From Nocardia puris (GTDB taxonomy: Bacteria > Actinomycetota > Actinomycetes > Mycobacteriales > Mycobacteriaceae), in the NCBI RefSeq assembly GCF_003315035.1, contig NZ_QNRE01000001.1:531224-595223 (forward strand): a stretch of DNA of 64,000 nucleotides, given 5' to 3'. The notes below the pieces were generated by a model. It made no database searches, was not told where the DNA came from, and was given only the letters and a program-made list of their open reading frames with translations. Positions 34,676-42,897 of the stretch are shown here, piece after piece; within the stretch, counting starts at the first letter, position 1; the number at the start of each line of letters is the position of its first letter. A program made the position numbers and the translations under genes.

Positions 34676-35980
34676 TCACCCCAGGGCGACGAGCTCCCGG
34701 ACCAGCTCGGCTTCGTCCACCCGGGTGCTGCGCCCGTCGCGCACCACAACCTCCCCACCCACCAGCACCGTGTCGACGATCCGGCTGCTGCCGGTGGTGA
34801 GAATCGACGCTCCGGGATCGCGCACGGGCAGCGTCGCGAAGTCCCGCTCGAACCGGAGCAACGTCAGGTCGGCGACGTCCCCGACCGTAACCCCGCCCGA
34901 GCGCGCGGGCAGTCCGAGCGCGGAATTCGCGCCGCCCGAGGCGATGTCGAGCATGTCCGCGAACCCGAGCAGATCGGCCCGCCCGCGCACGGCGCGCTGC
35001 ACGTAGGCGCCCGCGCGCAGCGATTCCAGCATGTCCTGGGTGTCGTTGCTGGCCGCGCCGTCCACGCCCAGCCCCACCGCGACGCCCGCGTCGAGCAAAT
35101 CGGGCACGGCCGCCACGCCGCTGCCCAAGCGCATATTGCTCACCGGGTTGTACGACACCGCGACACCGCGTTCGGCGAGTGTGCGCCGTCCGGACTCGTC
35201 CAGCGCGACGCAGTGCACGGCGAGCACCCGATCCCACAGGAACCCGTGCGCGTCGAGGTAGTCGACCGCACCGAGCCCGGCGTGCTCGCGGCACATCAGG
35301 TCGTCGGTAGGCGTCTCGAGCAGGTGGATCGAGACGGGCAGCCCGCGCTCGCGCGCGAACTCACCGATCGCGCCCATCCCCTCCGGCGTCACCGATCGCG
35401 GATTGGGCACCGCGAGCCCGACCTGAATGACGCTGCCCTCGGTGTCTTTCAACAGTTGTTCGGTATGCGCGAGCACGTCGTCCAGCGGTTGCATGAGCCG
35501 CGGTTCGAACCCCCACCGCCGGCTGGCGTCCGCGCGGTCGGCGATCCCGCGCCCGAGCACGGCGCGAATCCCCGTATCGCGCAATCCTCGGACGACGGCG
35601 TCGTGCACCTCCGCCGAGGGATGCGGCCACATGTGCTCCATCAGCGTCGTGGTCCCGCTGCGCAACGCCTCCAGCGCCGCCGCCACCGTCGCCGTGTAGG
35701 CCCGCTCCGGGGTGATCGCGACGGCTTCCGCGCCGACCGCGAGCAACCACTCCAACAGCGGTGTCCCCTCGGCGATTCCGCGTTGCAGCGACTGCTGGAG
35801 GTGGGTGTGGGTGTTGACGAAGCCGGGGATCAGGTAGCCCCCGCGCCCGTCGACGCCGCCCGCGCCCGCCGTGCCCGCGGGCGCGATCGCCGTCACCAGC
35901 CCGTCCTCGATCAGCACATCACGGTCCGGCAGCCAGCCGCCGCCCGTGTAGACGGTCACGCCGGTGACGGTCGTGGTCAT
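34676..35980 (-). CDS. Amidohydrolase, 8-oxoguanine deaminase / AtzB-like
   Basis: A 434-residue metal-dependent amidohydrolase. Metal ligands appear in the order expected: NTHTHLQQS (HxH near residue 57), a lone His in SIHLLETPTDD (near 230), AVHCVALDE (near 262) and GVDGAASND (Asp near 314). The set plus MLESLRAGAYVQR is typical of the group containing 8-oxoguanine deaminase, guanine deaminase-like and s-triazine enzymes. If 8-oxoguanine is the substrate, the product is urate, which the downstream uricase would use; this pairing is strong context. It starts at ATG 35980, 31 bp after the small 32-residue gene. Confidence 0.85.
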   Translation of the reverse strand: MTTTVTGVTVYTGGGWLPDRDVLIEDGLVTAIAPAGTAGAGGVDGRGGYLIPGFVNTHTHLQQSLQRGIAEGTPLLEWLLAVGAEAVAITPERAYTATVAAALEALRSGTTTLMEHMWPHPSAEVHDAVVRGLRDTGIRAVLGRGIADRADASRRWGFEPRLMQPLDDVLAHTEQLLKDTEGSVIQVGLAVPNPRSVTPEGMGAIGEFARERGLPVSIHLLETPTDDLMCREHAGLGAVDYLDAHGFLWDRVLAVHCVALDESGRRTLAERGVAVSYNPVSNMRLGSGVAAVPDLLDAGVAVGLGVDGAASNDTQDMLESLRAGAYVQRAVRGRADLLGFADMLDIASGGANSALGLPARSGGVTVGDVADLTLLRFERDFATLPVRDPGASILTTGSSRIVDTVLVGGEVVVRDGRSTRVDEAELVRELVALG

Positions 35981-36011
35981 CGCATCCTCCGTAGAGCTCC
36001 GGAATCAGTGG

Positions 36012-36110
36012 TCAGCAGCCGGGATTGAACGGCAGCGTGGTGTGCACGGCGGCGGCGTCCCCGCACAGCCGCCGCAGCGCACCCAGCAGTCCGCGCAGCG
36101 CGGCGCTCAT
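36012..36110 (-). CDS. Small coupled peptide (32 residues) after the oxygenase gene
   Basis: ATG 36108-36110 overlaps the TGA of the oxygenase gene (ATGA, 36107-36110), the same junction style as the true gene pairs in this window. The frame reads MSAALRGLLGALRRLCGDA, then AAVHTTLPFNPGC, and stops at 36012. The first half could form a basic amphipathic helix; the second ends in Pro-Phe-Asn-Pro-Gly-Cys. The gap to the amidohydrolase gene is 31 bp. No family is recognised. It could be a small subunit, a leader-type peptide or a substrate of the neighbouring iron oxygenases; a non-functional short frame is possible. Confidence 0.45.
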   Translation of the reverse strand: MSAALRGLLGALRRLCGDAAAVHTTLPFNPGC

Positions 36111-37090
36111 CGCGCCGGCCGGGCGAAGTTGGCGTTCACCCGCTGGTACAGGTAGTCCTCCGCGGTGATCGGCGGGTACTTGCCCGCCGGCCCGGAGATC
36201 ACCACATCCCGGTTGGCCTGCGCGAAGAACGCGAGACTGTAGCGCGCGCCGCGGTATTCGCCGGGGCCGGGCGTCTTCACGCGATGGAAGTTGGAGGGCA
36301 GTCGGTCGTCGCTCCAGCGGGTGAGCATGTCACCGATATTGCAGGTGATCACCTCGTCGGCCGGTTCGATCGGCGTCCACTCCTGGGTCTCCATCTCCGC
36401 GCCGGGACACACTTGCAGACCGCCCTGCCCGGCACGCTGGAAAAGCAGTGTGAGGCAGTCGAAGTCGGTGTGCGCCCCGGCCCGCCAGGTGTCCGGGCCG
36501 AACTCCGCGTCCTCGGGCAGCGCGAAATAGTGCAGCAGTCGAAGCGTGCTCTGGTAGGCGGGTGTGGACGGGTCGTGCGCCGCGGCGAAGAAGTCCCGCT
36601 CGAAGCCGAGCTTGTCGGCGAAGCAGGAGAGCACCCGCATGGCCAGCTCCCAGCACGACGCCTCGAAACCCAGCACGGTGTCGCGGAATCCGGGCAGCTC
36701 GTCCTCGGTGGGCCACAGGTCGTCCATGTGCGGGCGGGTGACCTGGAAGGACTCCTTCTGGTCCGGCGTCCCGATGGAGGGCCGCACCTGCGTCATGGAC
36801 TCCCAGCCGGAGTTGAAGCCCTTCTTCAGCGGGTACTTGCCCTTCACCTCGGCGGGCAGCGCGAAGTACGCCTCGGCCGCGGCGAACGCGGCCCGCACCC
36901 GCGCCAGGTCGATGCCGTGGTCGACGACCTGGAAGAACCCGATGTCGGTGGCGGCCGACCACAGCTCCTCGGTGATCGCCGCGCGCCGGGAGTCGAAGTC
37001 CGCCAGGCTGATCCGGCGGATCTCGCGGTCGGTGGTCTCGATCCCGAGCGCGCCCATCCTGGACTCGCGCTGCAATTCGGTGAGCGTCAT
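36107..37090 (-). CDS. 2-oxoglutarate/Fe(II) oxygenase, isopenicillin-N-synthase-like (first)
   Basis: A 327-residue non-haem iron oxygenase. The N-terminal DIOX_N part ends in IGFFQVVDHGID. The catalytic double-stranded helix carries the His-x-Asp pair in GAHTDFDCLTLLFQ (near 206), the distal His in SNFHRVKTP (near 268) and the 2-oxoglutarate-binding RYSLAFF (RxS). All iron and cosubstrate residues are present. The family hydroxylates, demethylates or closes rings in small molecules. It lies between the binding-lipoprotein gene (22 bp upstream) and the small peptide gene. A second related oxygenase is in the divergent arm. N-demethylation or hydroxylation of an imported purine-like compound is proposed from context only. 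Confidence 0.9.
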   Translation of the reverse strand: MTLTELQRESRMGALGIETTDREIRRISLADFDSRRAAITEELWSAATDIGFFQVVDHGIDLARVRAAFAAAEAYFALPAEVKGKYPLKKGFNSGWESMTQVRPSIGTPDQKESFQVTRPHMDDLWPTEDELPGFRDTVLGFEASCWELAMRVLSCFADKLGFERDFFAAAHDPSTPAYQSTLRLLHYFALPEDAEFGPDTWRAGAHTDFDCLTLLFQRAGQGGLQVCPGAEMETQEWTPIEPADEVITCNIGDMLTRWSDDRLPSNFHRVKTPGPGEYRGARYSLAFFAQANRDVVISGPAGKYPPITAEDYLYQRVNANFARPAR

Positions 37091-37112
37091 GGGGAATCTC
37101 CTCGTGGTGGGG

Positions 37113-38279
37113 TCAGCGGATGCCGATGGACGGGTCGGTGAACCGTGGATCGAACAGTTGCGCGCCGGTCAGATCGGCGGGCAGATTCGCACCGCCCGCG
37201 TTGAGGATGGGGAGCAGCTGGTCGACGGTGCGCTGGGTGCGGGCGGGGTCGTAGGTGCCGAACGTGCCGCTCGCCCCGTTGGCGAGAAGCCCTTGCGCGG
37301 CAAGCAGTTCCGCGCCCGCCGCGGCCTGGCCCGCGCTGTAGGGCTTGTAGGCGAGGTCGGCGGCGATGATGTCGACGATGGTCTCGTTGGCCCGCTCCGG
37401 CGCGCCTACGTAGTCCACGCCGGACTGCTGGATGATCGGCACCAGCCGCTCCAGGCAGGGCGTCAGCGCGTCCAGCTTGTCGGGGCGCACCACCACGTTG
37501 GAGGCGTAGATGTCGAAGCCCGCGTCCTTGACCAGCGCGTACTTCACCGGCTTGTTCCAGGCGGGGGTGTCGTTCTCGTAGGAGTAGGGCTCGGAGTTCG
37601 CGAAACCCTGCTGGGCGATGGAGGGGTCCCCGACGAAACGGGCGGGGGCGCCGTCGTAGGTGGTGTCGAGCTGGCCGGCCTCGAGCAGGCCACTCGCGAC
37701 CAGCCACTGCGGGAAGATCTGCTCCTTCGACACCACCACCGTCGCGCCGGACTTGCCGATATCGGCGATGGTCTGCCACTCCGGGTGGGTGGCCGGGTCC
37801 CACAGGAGGATCGCGGGGCTGTACTCGAGCAGCGGCGTCAGGCCGATCACCCGCTGGCTGCCCGCCGCCGCCACGAGCTGGTCGCCGTGCACGATGCCGA
37901 GGTCGATCTCCTCGTCGACGTAGAGCTGCGAGGACACCGACTGGAACCCGATCGCGGGGCCGCCCGCGCGCAGCGTGAGGTCGACGCCGGTGTCCTTGCC
38001 GCCCGCGACCAGCGGCCCGGTGACCGAGCGGGCGTCGGTGTCGACGGTGTAGCCGGGGCCGAGCATCTGGAACAGCGCGCCCATATCCGATTGCGGCTGC
38101 CATTGCAGCTGGATGTCGACGGTCGCGGGACACACGTCGGCGAGCGCCCGCGCGCCGGTGGCCGGCTCCAGCGCGACGGCGGCCGTGTCGGTGGCGTCGC
38201 CGCCGCACGCGGCCAGGGTGAGGGTGGCGAGGACCGCGGTGGCCAGGGCGGCCGGGGTGCGGAATCGGGATGGTGTCAC
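37113..38279 (-). CDS. ABC substrate-binding lipoprotein (NMT1/THI5-like)
   Basis: A 388-residue lipoprotein. Its signal ends in the lipobox TLAAC near residue 25. The mature part starts after a spacer with VDIQLQWQPQSDMGALFQM, characteristic of binding proteins for pyrimidine/thiamine precursors, riboflavin and nitrate-like compounds. ASNVVVRPDKLDALTPCLERLVPIIQQS and a THPEWQTIADIGKSG hinge support the fold. The start codon is GTG 38279, preceded by GAGGAG at proper spacing. It delivers ligand to the permease and ATPase encoded in the divergent arm, and it heads the oxygenase-peptide-amidohydrolase-uricase unit. Confidence 0.87.
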   Translation of the reverse strand: MTPSRFRTPAALATAVLATLTLAACGGDATDTAAVALEPATGARALADVCPATVDIQLQWQPQSDMGALFQMLGPGYTVDTDARSVTGPLVAGGKDTGVDLTLRAGGPAIGFQSVSSQLYVDEEIDLGIVHGDQLVAAAGSQRVIGLTPLLEYSPAILLWDPATHPEWQTIADIGKSGATVVVSKEQIFPQWLVASGLLEAGQLDTTYDGAPARFVGDPSIAQQGFANSEPYSYENDTPAWNKPVKYALVKDAGFDIYASNVVVRPDKLDALTPCLERLVPIIQQSGVDYVGAPERANETIVDIIAADLAYKPYSAGQAAAGAELLAAQGLLANGASGTFGTYDPARTQRTVDQLLPILNAGGANLPADLTGAQLFDPRFTDPSIGIR

Positions 38280-38581
38280 TGGTCTCCTCGACGGGAAAGC
38301 GGCGGGGCAACGCCGGTCGAACGGGGTACCGCGGGGGCGGTGGTGGTCGCCGATCGGGTCGTCCGACGAACGACGACCACTATCGAACGCCGGTGATTAC
38401 ATGCAATGTCGGATTTGTTTCCACTCCGTGAACTCTCCCGATGACGCTGATATGTCCAGGTAAATACGCAGAAAGTCATCCCGGCGTAACACGGGGCAAT
38501 TGCCACGTCATACATGTAATCCACCATTGGTCACGTTCGAGCATGTGGATCTGCATGCACACACCGACCCGGAGGCCAGGC
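38280..38581. promoter_or_regulatory. Divergent control region of the transporter/oxygenase locus with a pair of inverted GATTACATG sites
   Basis: GATTACATGCA (38395-38405) and, on the other strand, GATTACATGTA (38521-38511) share ten of eleven bases and point toward each other, 115 bp apart. Each is near the start of one arm. This region is visibly more AT-rich than its surroundings. Such sites fit FadR-type GntR operators, and the GntR gene at 41392 is the likely reader. No other gene is seen in these 302 bp. Confidence 0.5.
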
Positions 38582-39364
38582 ATGGGGCTCGCGAACACGA
38601 TGCGCGATTCGGACGCGCGGACACTGACCAAAGGCGTCGAGCTGTCCTTCGATTCCGTCACCAAGCGGTTCCCCACCGGAACCGTCGCCCTCGAGGGCAT
38701 CGACCTGCGGGTGCGGCGCGGCGACTTCGTCGCCGTCGTCGGTCCCTCGGGCTGCGGCAAATCGACGCTGCTGCGCATGGCGGCCGGTCTGGAACGCCCG
38801 ACCTCCGGGTCCGCGGCGGTCGCCACCGAATCGGTCGGCTTCATCTTCCAGGAGCCCACCCTGCTGCCGTGGCGCAGCGTGCGCCGCAACGTGGAGCTGT
38901 CCATCGAACTGCGCGGCGCCGACCGCGCCACCCGCCGGGCCCGCGCCGACGCCGCGCTGGCCGCCGTCGGCCTCACCGATTTCGCCGGGCAGCTGCCCAA
39001 GACGCTGTCGGGCGGGATGAAGATGCGCGCCTCGCTGGCCCGCGCGCTCACCCTCGCGCCGGAGGTGCTGCTGCTGGACGAACCGTTCGGCGCGCTCGAC
39101 GAGATGACCCGCCTGGACATGCAGGGCGAACTCCAGAAGCTCTACAGCGACAAGGGATTCACCGCCATGTTCATCACGCACTCGGTGTCGGAGGCGGTGT
39201 TCCTCGCCAACCGGGTGGTGGTGATGACGCCCCGGCCGGGCCGGATCGCCGACGTGATCGACATCGACTTCCCGTACCCGCGCGACCCCGGCCTGCGCTA
39301 CGAGCCCGCCTTCACCGACCACGTCTCCCGGATCTCAGCGTCCCTGCACGGAGGAACCCGATGA
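38582..39364 (+). CDS. ABC transporter ATP-binding protein (purine-like-compound importer)
   Basis: A 260-residue ATPase with Walker A VVGPSGCGKSTLL, Q-loop FQEPTLLPWRS, signature LSGGMKMRASLARAL, Walker B VLLLDEPFGALDE and H-loop FITHSVSEAV. It belongs to the NrtD/SsuB/TauB/ThiZ-like group. ATG 38582 has GGAGG six bases upstream; the in-frame ATG at 38600 is less well placed, and an earlier ATG at 38441 would give a non-conserved leader. The stop overlaps the permease start (ATGA, 39361-39364). The binding protein is encoded divergently. Confidence 0.88.
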   Translation: MGLANTMRDSDARTLTKGVELSFDSVTKRFPTGTVALEGIDLRVRRGDFVAVVGPSGCGKSTLLRMAAGLERPTSGSAAVATESVGFIFQEPTLLPWRSVRRNVELSIELRGADRATRRARADAALAAVGLTDFAGQLPKTLSGGMKMRASLARALTLAPEVLLLDEPFGALDEMTRLDMQGELQKLYSDKGFTAMFITHSVSEAVFLANRVVVMTPRPGRIADVIDIDFPYPRDPGLRYEPAFTDHVSRISASLHGGTR

Positions 39365-40251
39365 CCGACACCGCCGTCCCCTTGGTGTCCCGCACCGAAA
39401 TGCCCGCCACCGCGACGAAAGCCAGAGAACCGGCCGACCACTCGGCCACGCTGGGCCGCCTCGCCGGACGCACCGCGAGCGCGATCGGCCTGCCGCTCGC
39501 GTCGTTCGCCGTGGGGATCGCCGCCTGGTACGCCGTCACCTACCTCGTGCTCGCGCCGGAGCGCCGCTTCCTGCTGCCCGCCCCGCACCGCGTGCTCACC
39601 GAATCGCTGCTCGACCCCGCCCACGTGGGGCCGATGCTGGAGGCGCTCGCGGTGACCGCGCGCGTGGCCGCGATCGGATTCGCCGTGGCGGCGGTGGCGG
39701 GCGTCGCGATCGGCACCCTCATGAGCCGCGCCCGGTGGGTGGAGCGGGCGATCTACCCGTACGCCGTCGCCCTCCAGGTGATTCCGATCCTCGCCCTGGT
39801 GCCGCTGATCGGATTGTGGTTCGGCTACGGCACCTTCGCGCGCACGCTGGTGTGCGTGATCATCGCGCTGTTCCCGATCATCACCAACACGCTGTTCGGC
39901 CTGCAATCCGTGGAGCGCAGCCAGCACGAGCTGTTCACGCTGGCGCGCGCGTCGAAGTGGGACCGGCTGGTGAAACTCGAACTGCCCGCGGCACTTCCGT
40001 CCATCCTCACCGGTCTGCGGATCTCCGGCGGACTGGTCGTGGTGGGCGCGATCATCGGCGACATGTTCTTCGCGAAGGGCCAGCCCGGCATCGGCACCCT
40101 GCTCGACGTCTACCGCAGCCGGTTGCAGTCCGAAGACCTGTTCGCCGCCATCATCCTCGCCGCGCTGCTCGGCGTCACCGTGTTCGTCGTGTTCAGCGCC
40201 GTCTCGCGGGCGCTCGTCGGCAAGTGGCACACCTCGGGCGAGCACCGATGA
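39361..40251 (+). CDS. ABC transporter permease (purine-like-compound importer)
   Basis: A 296-residue permease of about six helices after a 40-residue cytoplasmic lead. The BPD_transp_1 EAA-type loop is LARASKWDRLVKLELPAALPSILTGLRIS. VALQVIPILALVPLIGLWFGYG and the loop after it are shared by thiamine-precursor (ThiX/ThiW-like), riboflavin (RibX) and sulfonate permeases. It begins at ATG 39361, overlapping the ATPase stop, and its own stop overlaps the ATG at 40248 of the oxygenase frame. With the ATPase and the divergent lipoprotein it forms a complete importer. Confidence 0.87.
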   Translation: MTDTAVPLVSRTEMPATATKAREPADHSATLGRLAGRTASAIGLPLASFAVGIAAWYAVTYLVLAPERRFLLPAPHRVLTESLLDPAHVGPMLEALAVTARVAAIGFAVAAVAGVAIGTLMSRARWVERAIYPYAVALQVIPILALVPLIGLWFGYGTFARTLVCVIIALFPIITNTLFGLQSVERSQHELFTLARASKWDRLVKLELPAALPSILTGLRISGGLVVVGAIIGDMFFAKGQPGIGTLLDVYRSRLQSEDLFAAIILAALLGVTVFVVFSAVSRALVGKWHTSGEHR

Positions 40252-40271
40252 ATCACTCAGGGAGAGAACAT

Positions 40272-41315
40272 ATGTCCGACACGTTCGAAGTACCGGCCAT
40301 CGATATCACGCCCTACCGCGTCGAATCGTCCGCCGAGGCGCGCGCCGAGCTCGCCGCGCGTCTGGACCGCGCCTGCCGGGAGGTGGGCTTCGTCCAGATC
40401 GTCGGGCACGGCATTCCCGACGAGGTCACCGGCGCCCTGGCCGACGCGCTCGACGCGTTCTTCGCACTGCCGCTCGACACGAAGAAGGAGTACCGGCGCC
40501 CCGTCACCGAGAATCGCGGCTACTCGCCGCCGAAGACCGAGTCGCTGAGCATGAGTCTGGGCATCGCGTCGGCGTCGATGATGAACGACTTCTACGAATC
40601 GCTCACCGTCGGCACCGAGGCCGCGGCCTACCCGGGCCTGACCCTGCCCGCCGTGAGCTACGCGCCCAACACCTGGCCGGGCGTGCTGCCCGAATTCCGG
40701 CCCGCGATCGAGGAGTACTTCCGGCACGCGCAGGAGCTGTCGCGAATCCTGTTGCGCGCGTTCACCGATGCGCTGCATCTGCCCGAAGGCTATTTCGACG
40801 CGCTCACCGATCACTCGATCGAAGTGCTGAAGATGAACAACTACGCGCTACCGGAATCCGAGATCCAGCTCGCCGGTGAGCTGACAGGCATGGGCGCGCA
40901 CACCGACTTCGGCATCCTCACCATCCTCTGGGCCGACCGCGTACCGGGGTTGCAGGTGCTCGACGGGGACGGCGTGTGGCACGACGTGCAACCCGCCGAG
41001 GGCGCACTGCTGGTGAACCTGGGCGACGCCATGGCGCGCTGGACCAACGACCGGTGGCTGTCCACGGTGCACCGCGTGGACCCGCCCATCGTGGACGGCC
41101 GCATCCGGCGGCGGCGCTCGGCGGCGTTCTTCTTCGACGGCAACCACGACGCGGTGATCGAGACGCTGCCCGGCTGCCTCGGCCCCGGCGAGACCGGCTA
41201 TCCGCCGATCACCATCGCCGAGAACATCGCCGCCAAGCTGGCGGGGATGAAGTCCGGCGTCGCGCCGGCCGGTCTGCGCGAAGCCGAGCGCGTGCTGGCG
41301 GCCCGCGACCGGTGA
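40272..41315 (+). CDS. 2-oxoglutarate/Fe(II) oxygenase, isopenicillin-N-synthase-like (second)
   Basis: A 347-residue oxygenase of the same family as the one at 36107, but clearly divergent from it. Iron ligands are H210 and D212 in GAHTDFGILTILW and H267 in STVHRVDPP; the 2-oxoglutarate arginine and serine are in RRRSAAFFF. The N-terminal DIOX_N part ends in GFVQIVGHGIP. ATG 40272 has GGGAGAG six bases upstream; an in-frame ATG at 40248 overlaps the permease stop and may be the coupled start instead, giving 355 residues. Two such oxygenases around one importer suggest two successive oxidations of the imported compound or two related ligands. Confidence 0.9.
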   Translation: MSDTFEVPAIDITPYRVESSAEARAELAARLDRACREVGFVQIVGHGIPDEVTGALADALDAFFALPLDTKKEYRRPVTENRGYSPPKTESLSMSLGIASASMMNDFYESLTVGTEAAAYPGLTLPAVSYAPNTWPGVLPEFRPAIEEYFRHAQELSRILLRAFTDALHLPEGYFDALTDHSIEVLKMNNYALPESEIQLAGELTGMGAHTDFGILTILWADRVPGLQVLDGDGVWHDVQPAEGALLVNLGDAMARWTNDRWLSTVHRVDPPIVDGRIRRRRSAAFFFDGNHDAVIETLPGCLGPGETGYPPITIAENIAAKLAGMKSGVAPAGLREAERVLAARDR

Positions 41316-41391
41316 TCCCGCGCGCGCCACGACGAGCCCGCCACGCCCCGCGTTACCGTGGGGCGTGGCCAGGACCAGCGGAGAACAACAG

Positions 41392-42036
41392 ATGACGACG
41401 ACCGAGCGCGCCCTGCTCGCCGAATCGGTCCACGCCACCCTGCGCGAACAGATCTTCGCGGGCGACCTGCCGCCCGGTACGCCGCTGAGCGTGCCCGCGC
41501 TGGCGGCGAAGCTGAACGTCAGCCGCACGCCGGTGCGGGAGGCGGTGCAGCAGCTCATCAACGAGGGCATCGCCGTCTATACCCGCAACGCGGGCGCCAA
41601 GGTCGACACCGTGGACGACGACACCATCCGGTCGGTGTTCCAGGTCCGCGAAGTCCTCGACGGGCTCGCCGCCTACCACGCCACGCTGCGGGCCACGCAC
41701 CGCAACGTGGCGGAACTGTCGGCGATGCTCGACGAACAGCGCGATCTGCTGGACTCGCCCGCCGACCAGCGCCGCGACGCCCGGCTCGACCTCGAATTCC
41801 ACACCGCCATCCGCGATATCGCCGACAACAAGCCGTTGAGCGAGGCCCTGTTCCGGCTGGACGGACAGGCGCACCTGTACCGCTCCGACATGTGGACCTC
41901 ACCCGACAATCGCCGCATCGCCGTGGTCGAGCACGACCGCATCGTCGCGGCGATCCGCTCCGGCGACGCCGAGGGCGCGCGCTCGGCCGCCTGCGCGCAC
42001 GTGGCCGGCCTGCTGGTGCGCACCCGGCGCAAGTGA
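41392..42036 (+). CDS. GntR-family (FadR/FCD) transcriptional regulator
   Basis: A 214-residue regulator with an N-terminal winged HTH (HATLREQIFAGDLPPGTPLSVPALAAKLNVSRTPVREAVQQLI) and an all-helical FCD effector domain (VFQVREVLDGLAAYHA, LDLEFHTAIRDI, then VEHDRIVAAIRSGDAEGARSAACAHV) whose Asp and His residues usually bind a metal and a carboxylate ligand. ATG 41392 is used; GTG 41365 is possible. It is the last gene of the divergent right arm and probably controls both arms through the GATTACATG sites at 38395 and 38511. Confidence 0.86.
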   Translation: MTTTERALLAESVHATLREQIFAGDLPPGTPLSVPALAAKLNVSRTPVREAVQQLINEGIAVYTRNAGAKVDTVDDDTIRSVFQVREVLDGLAAYHATLRATHRNVAELSAMLDEQRDLLDSPADQRRDARLDLEFHTAIRDIADNKPLSEALFRLDGQAHLYRSDMWTSPDNRRIAVVEHDRIVAAIRSGDAEGARSAACAHVAGLLVRTRRK

Positions 42037-42108
42037 CGCCGGATTCGTACCTCGTGGGGGCGGTGCGCCGACCGTAGGTCGACTCCCCTGTCGACGCTGC
42101 GGAACCGC

Positions 42109-42716
42109 GTGAAGTTCACCCTGGCGGGCGAGGTGCTGGAGGCGGCGAACCCGCTGCTGCCGGGCCGCCCGCACGAGGAGTTGGTGCGCCACGTCGCGCA
42201 GGGCGCGTGCGAGAGTTGTGCGCGGGCACCGGCTACGCATCCCGGCTGCCGGCGCGGCGGCGGCCCGGCGCGCACGCGGTCGGCGTGGACATCTCCCCCG
42301 AGATGATCGCGGTCGGCCTGCGCAAGCTGTCGTCGGCGGGTATCACCACCGTCGATCTGGTGCGCGGCGATGTCGCCGCGCTCCCCTACCCGGACAACTC
42401 CTTCGACGTGGTGATGGCGGCGTTCGGCCTGCACGAGGTCCCGACGGAGGTGCGCCGCGCGGCGATCCGCGAGTCCGCCCGCGTGCTCACCCCCGGCGGT
42501 CGCTTCGTCGCCGTCGATCTCGACCGCCCCGCCCTGACCGGTCTCGCCGTGGACGCCTACCTCCTCGTCATGGAACCCGGGCACGCCCGCGAGGTCTGCG
42601 GCGACGGACTGGTGAACCTGCTGCGCGCCAACGGATTCCGCATCGACCACCACGATCCGGCCACGGCCGCGCGCCCCACCCGGACCGTCGTCGCCTGCCT
42701 GCTCCCGACCGGCTGA
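42109..42716 (+). pseudogene. SAM-dependent methyltransferase, frameshifted near its motif I
   Basis: From GTG 42109 one frame reads KFTLAGEVLEAANPLLPG and HEELVRHVAQGA, a good methyltransferase N-terminus, then degenerates. Another frame, from 42207, carries motif I as RELCAGTGYAS, then VGVDISPEMIAVG, LRKL and YPDNSFDVVMAAFGLHEVP, ending at TGA 42716. The split falls at 42198-42208, in a CGCG-rich run, and a net change of one or two bases would fuse both parts into a protein of about 203 residues. Alternatively GTG 42207 starts a functional but N-truncated protein, though it would lack the helix before motif I. It is small, of the UbiE/Methyltransf_11 type. It follows the GntR gene by 72 bp on the same strand. 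Confidence 0.65.
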
Positions 42717-42858
42717 ATCCGCGCCTGTCGCGGGACGACACCGACGCGTTCACCCCCGCGCCCGGGACTGCGGCACCCGCCATAAGTGAATCTTGCGACT
42801 TTCGTTGAAACCGGCCCATTGCCCGGCTTCGGCTGATACCTTACCGTGCTATGTGAAT

Positions 42859-42869
42859 ATCTATTAGAT
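42859..42869. promoter_or_regulatory. AT-rich palindrome before the thiolase operon
   Basis: ATCTATTAGAT is a perfect 11-bp palindrome in an otherwise rare AT-rich patch (42851-42874), 29 bp before the thiolase start. It could be the operator of the TetR-type regulator encoded at the end of this operon or part of the promoter. AAGGAG before the ATG at 42898 is the ribosome site. Confidence 0.4.
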
Positions 42870-42897
42870 TCATTCCGGCAGCACCAAGGAGACACCG

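Noticed and set aside
42078..42095. GTCGAC-N6-GTCGAC after the GntR gene as a terminator
   Set aside because: Stem of six bases made of a self-complementary hexamer, with no T-run; such hexamers are frequent in this composition.
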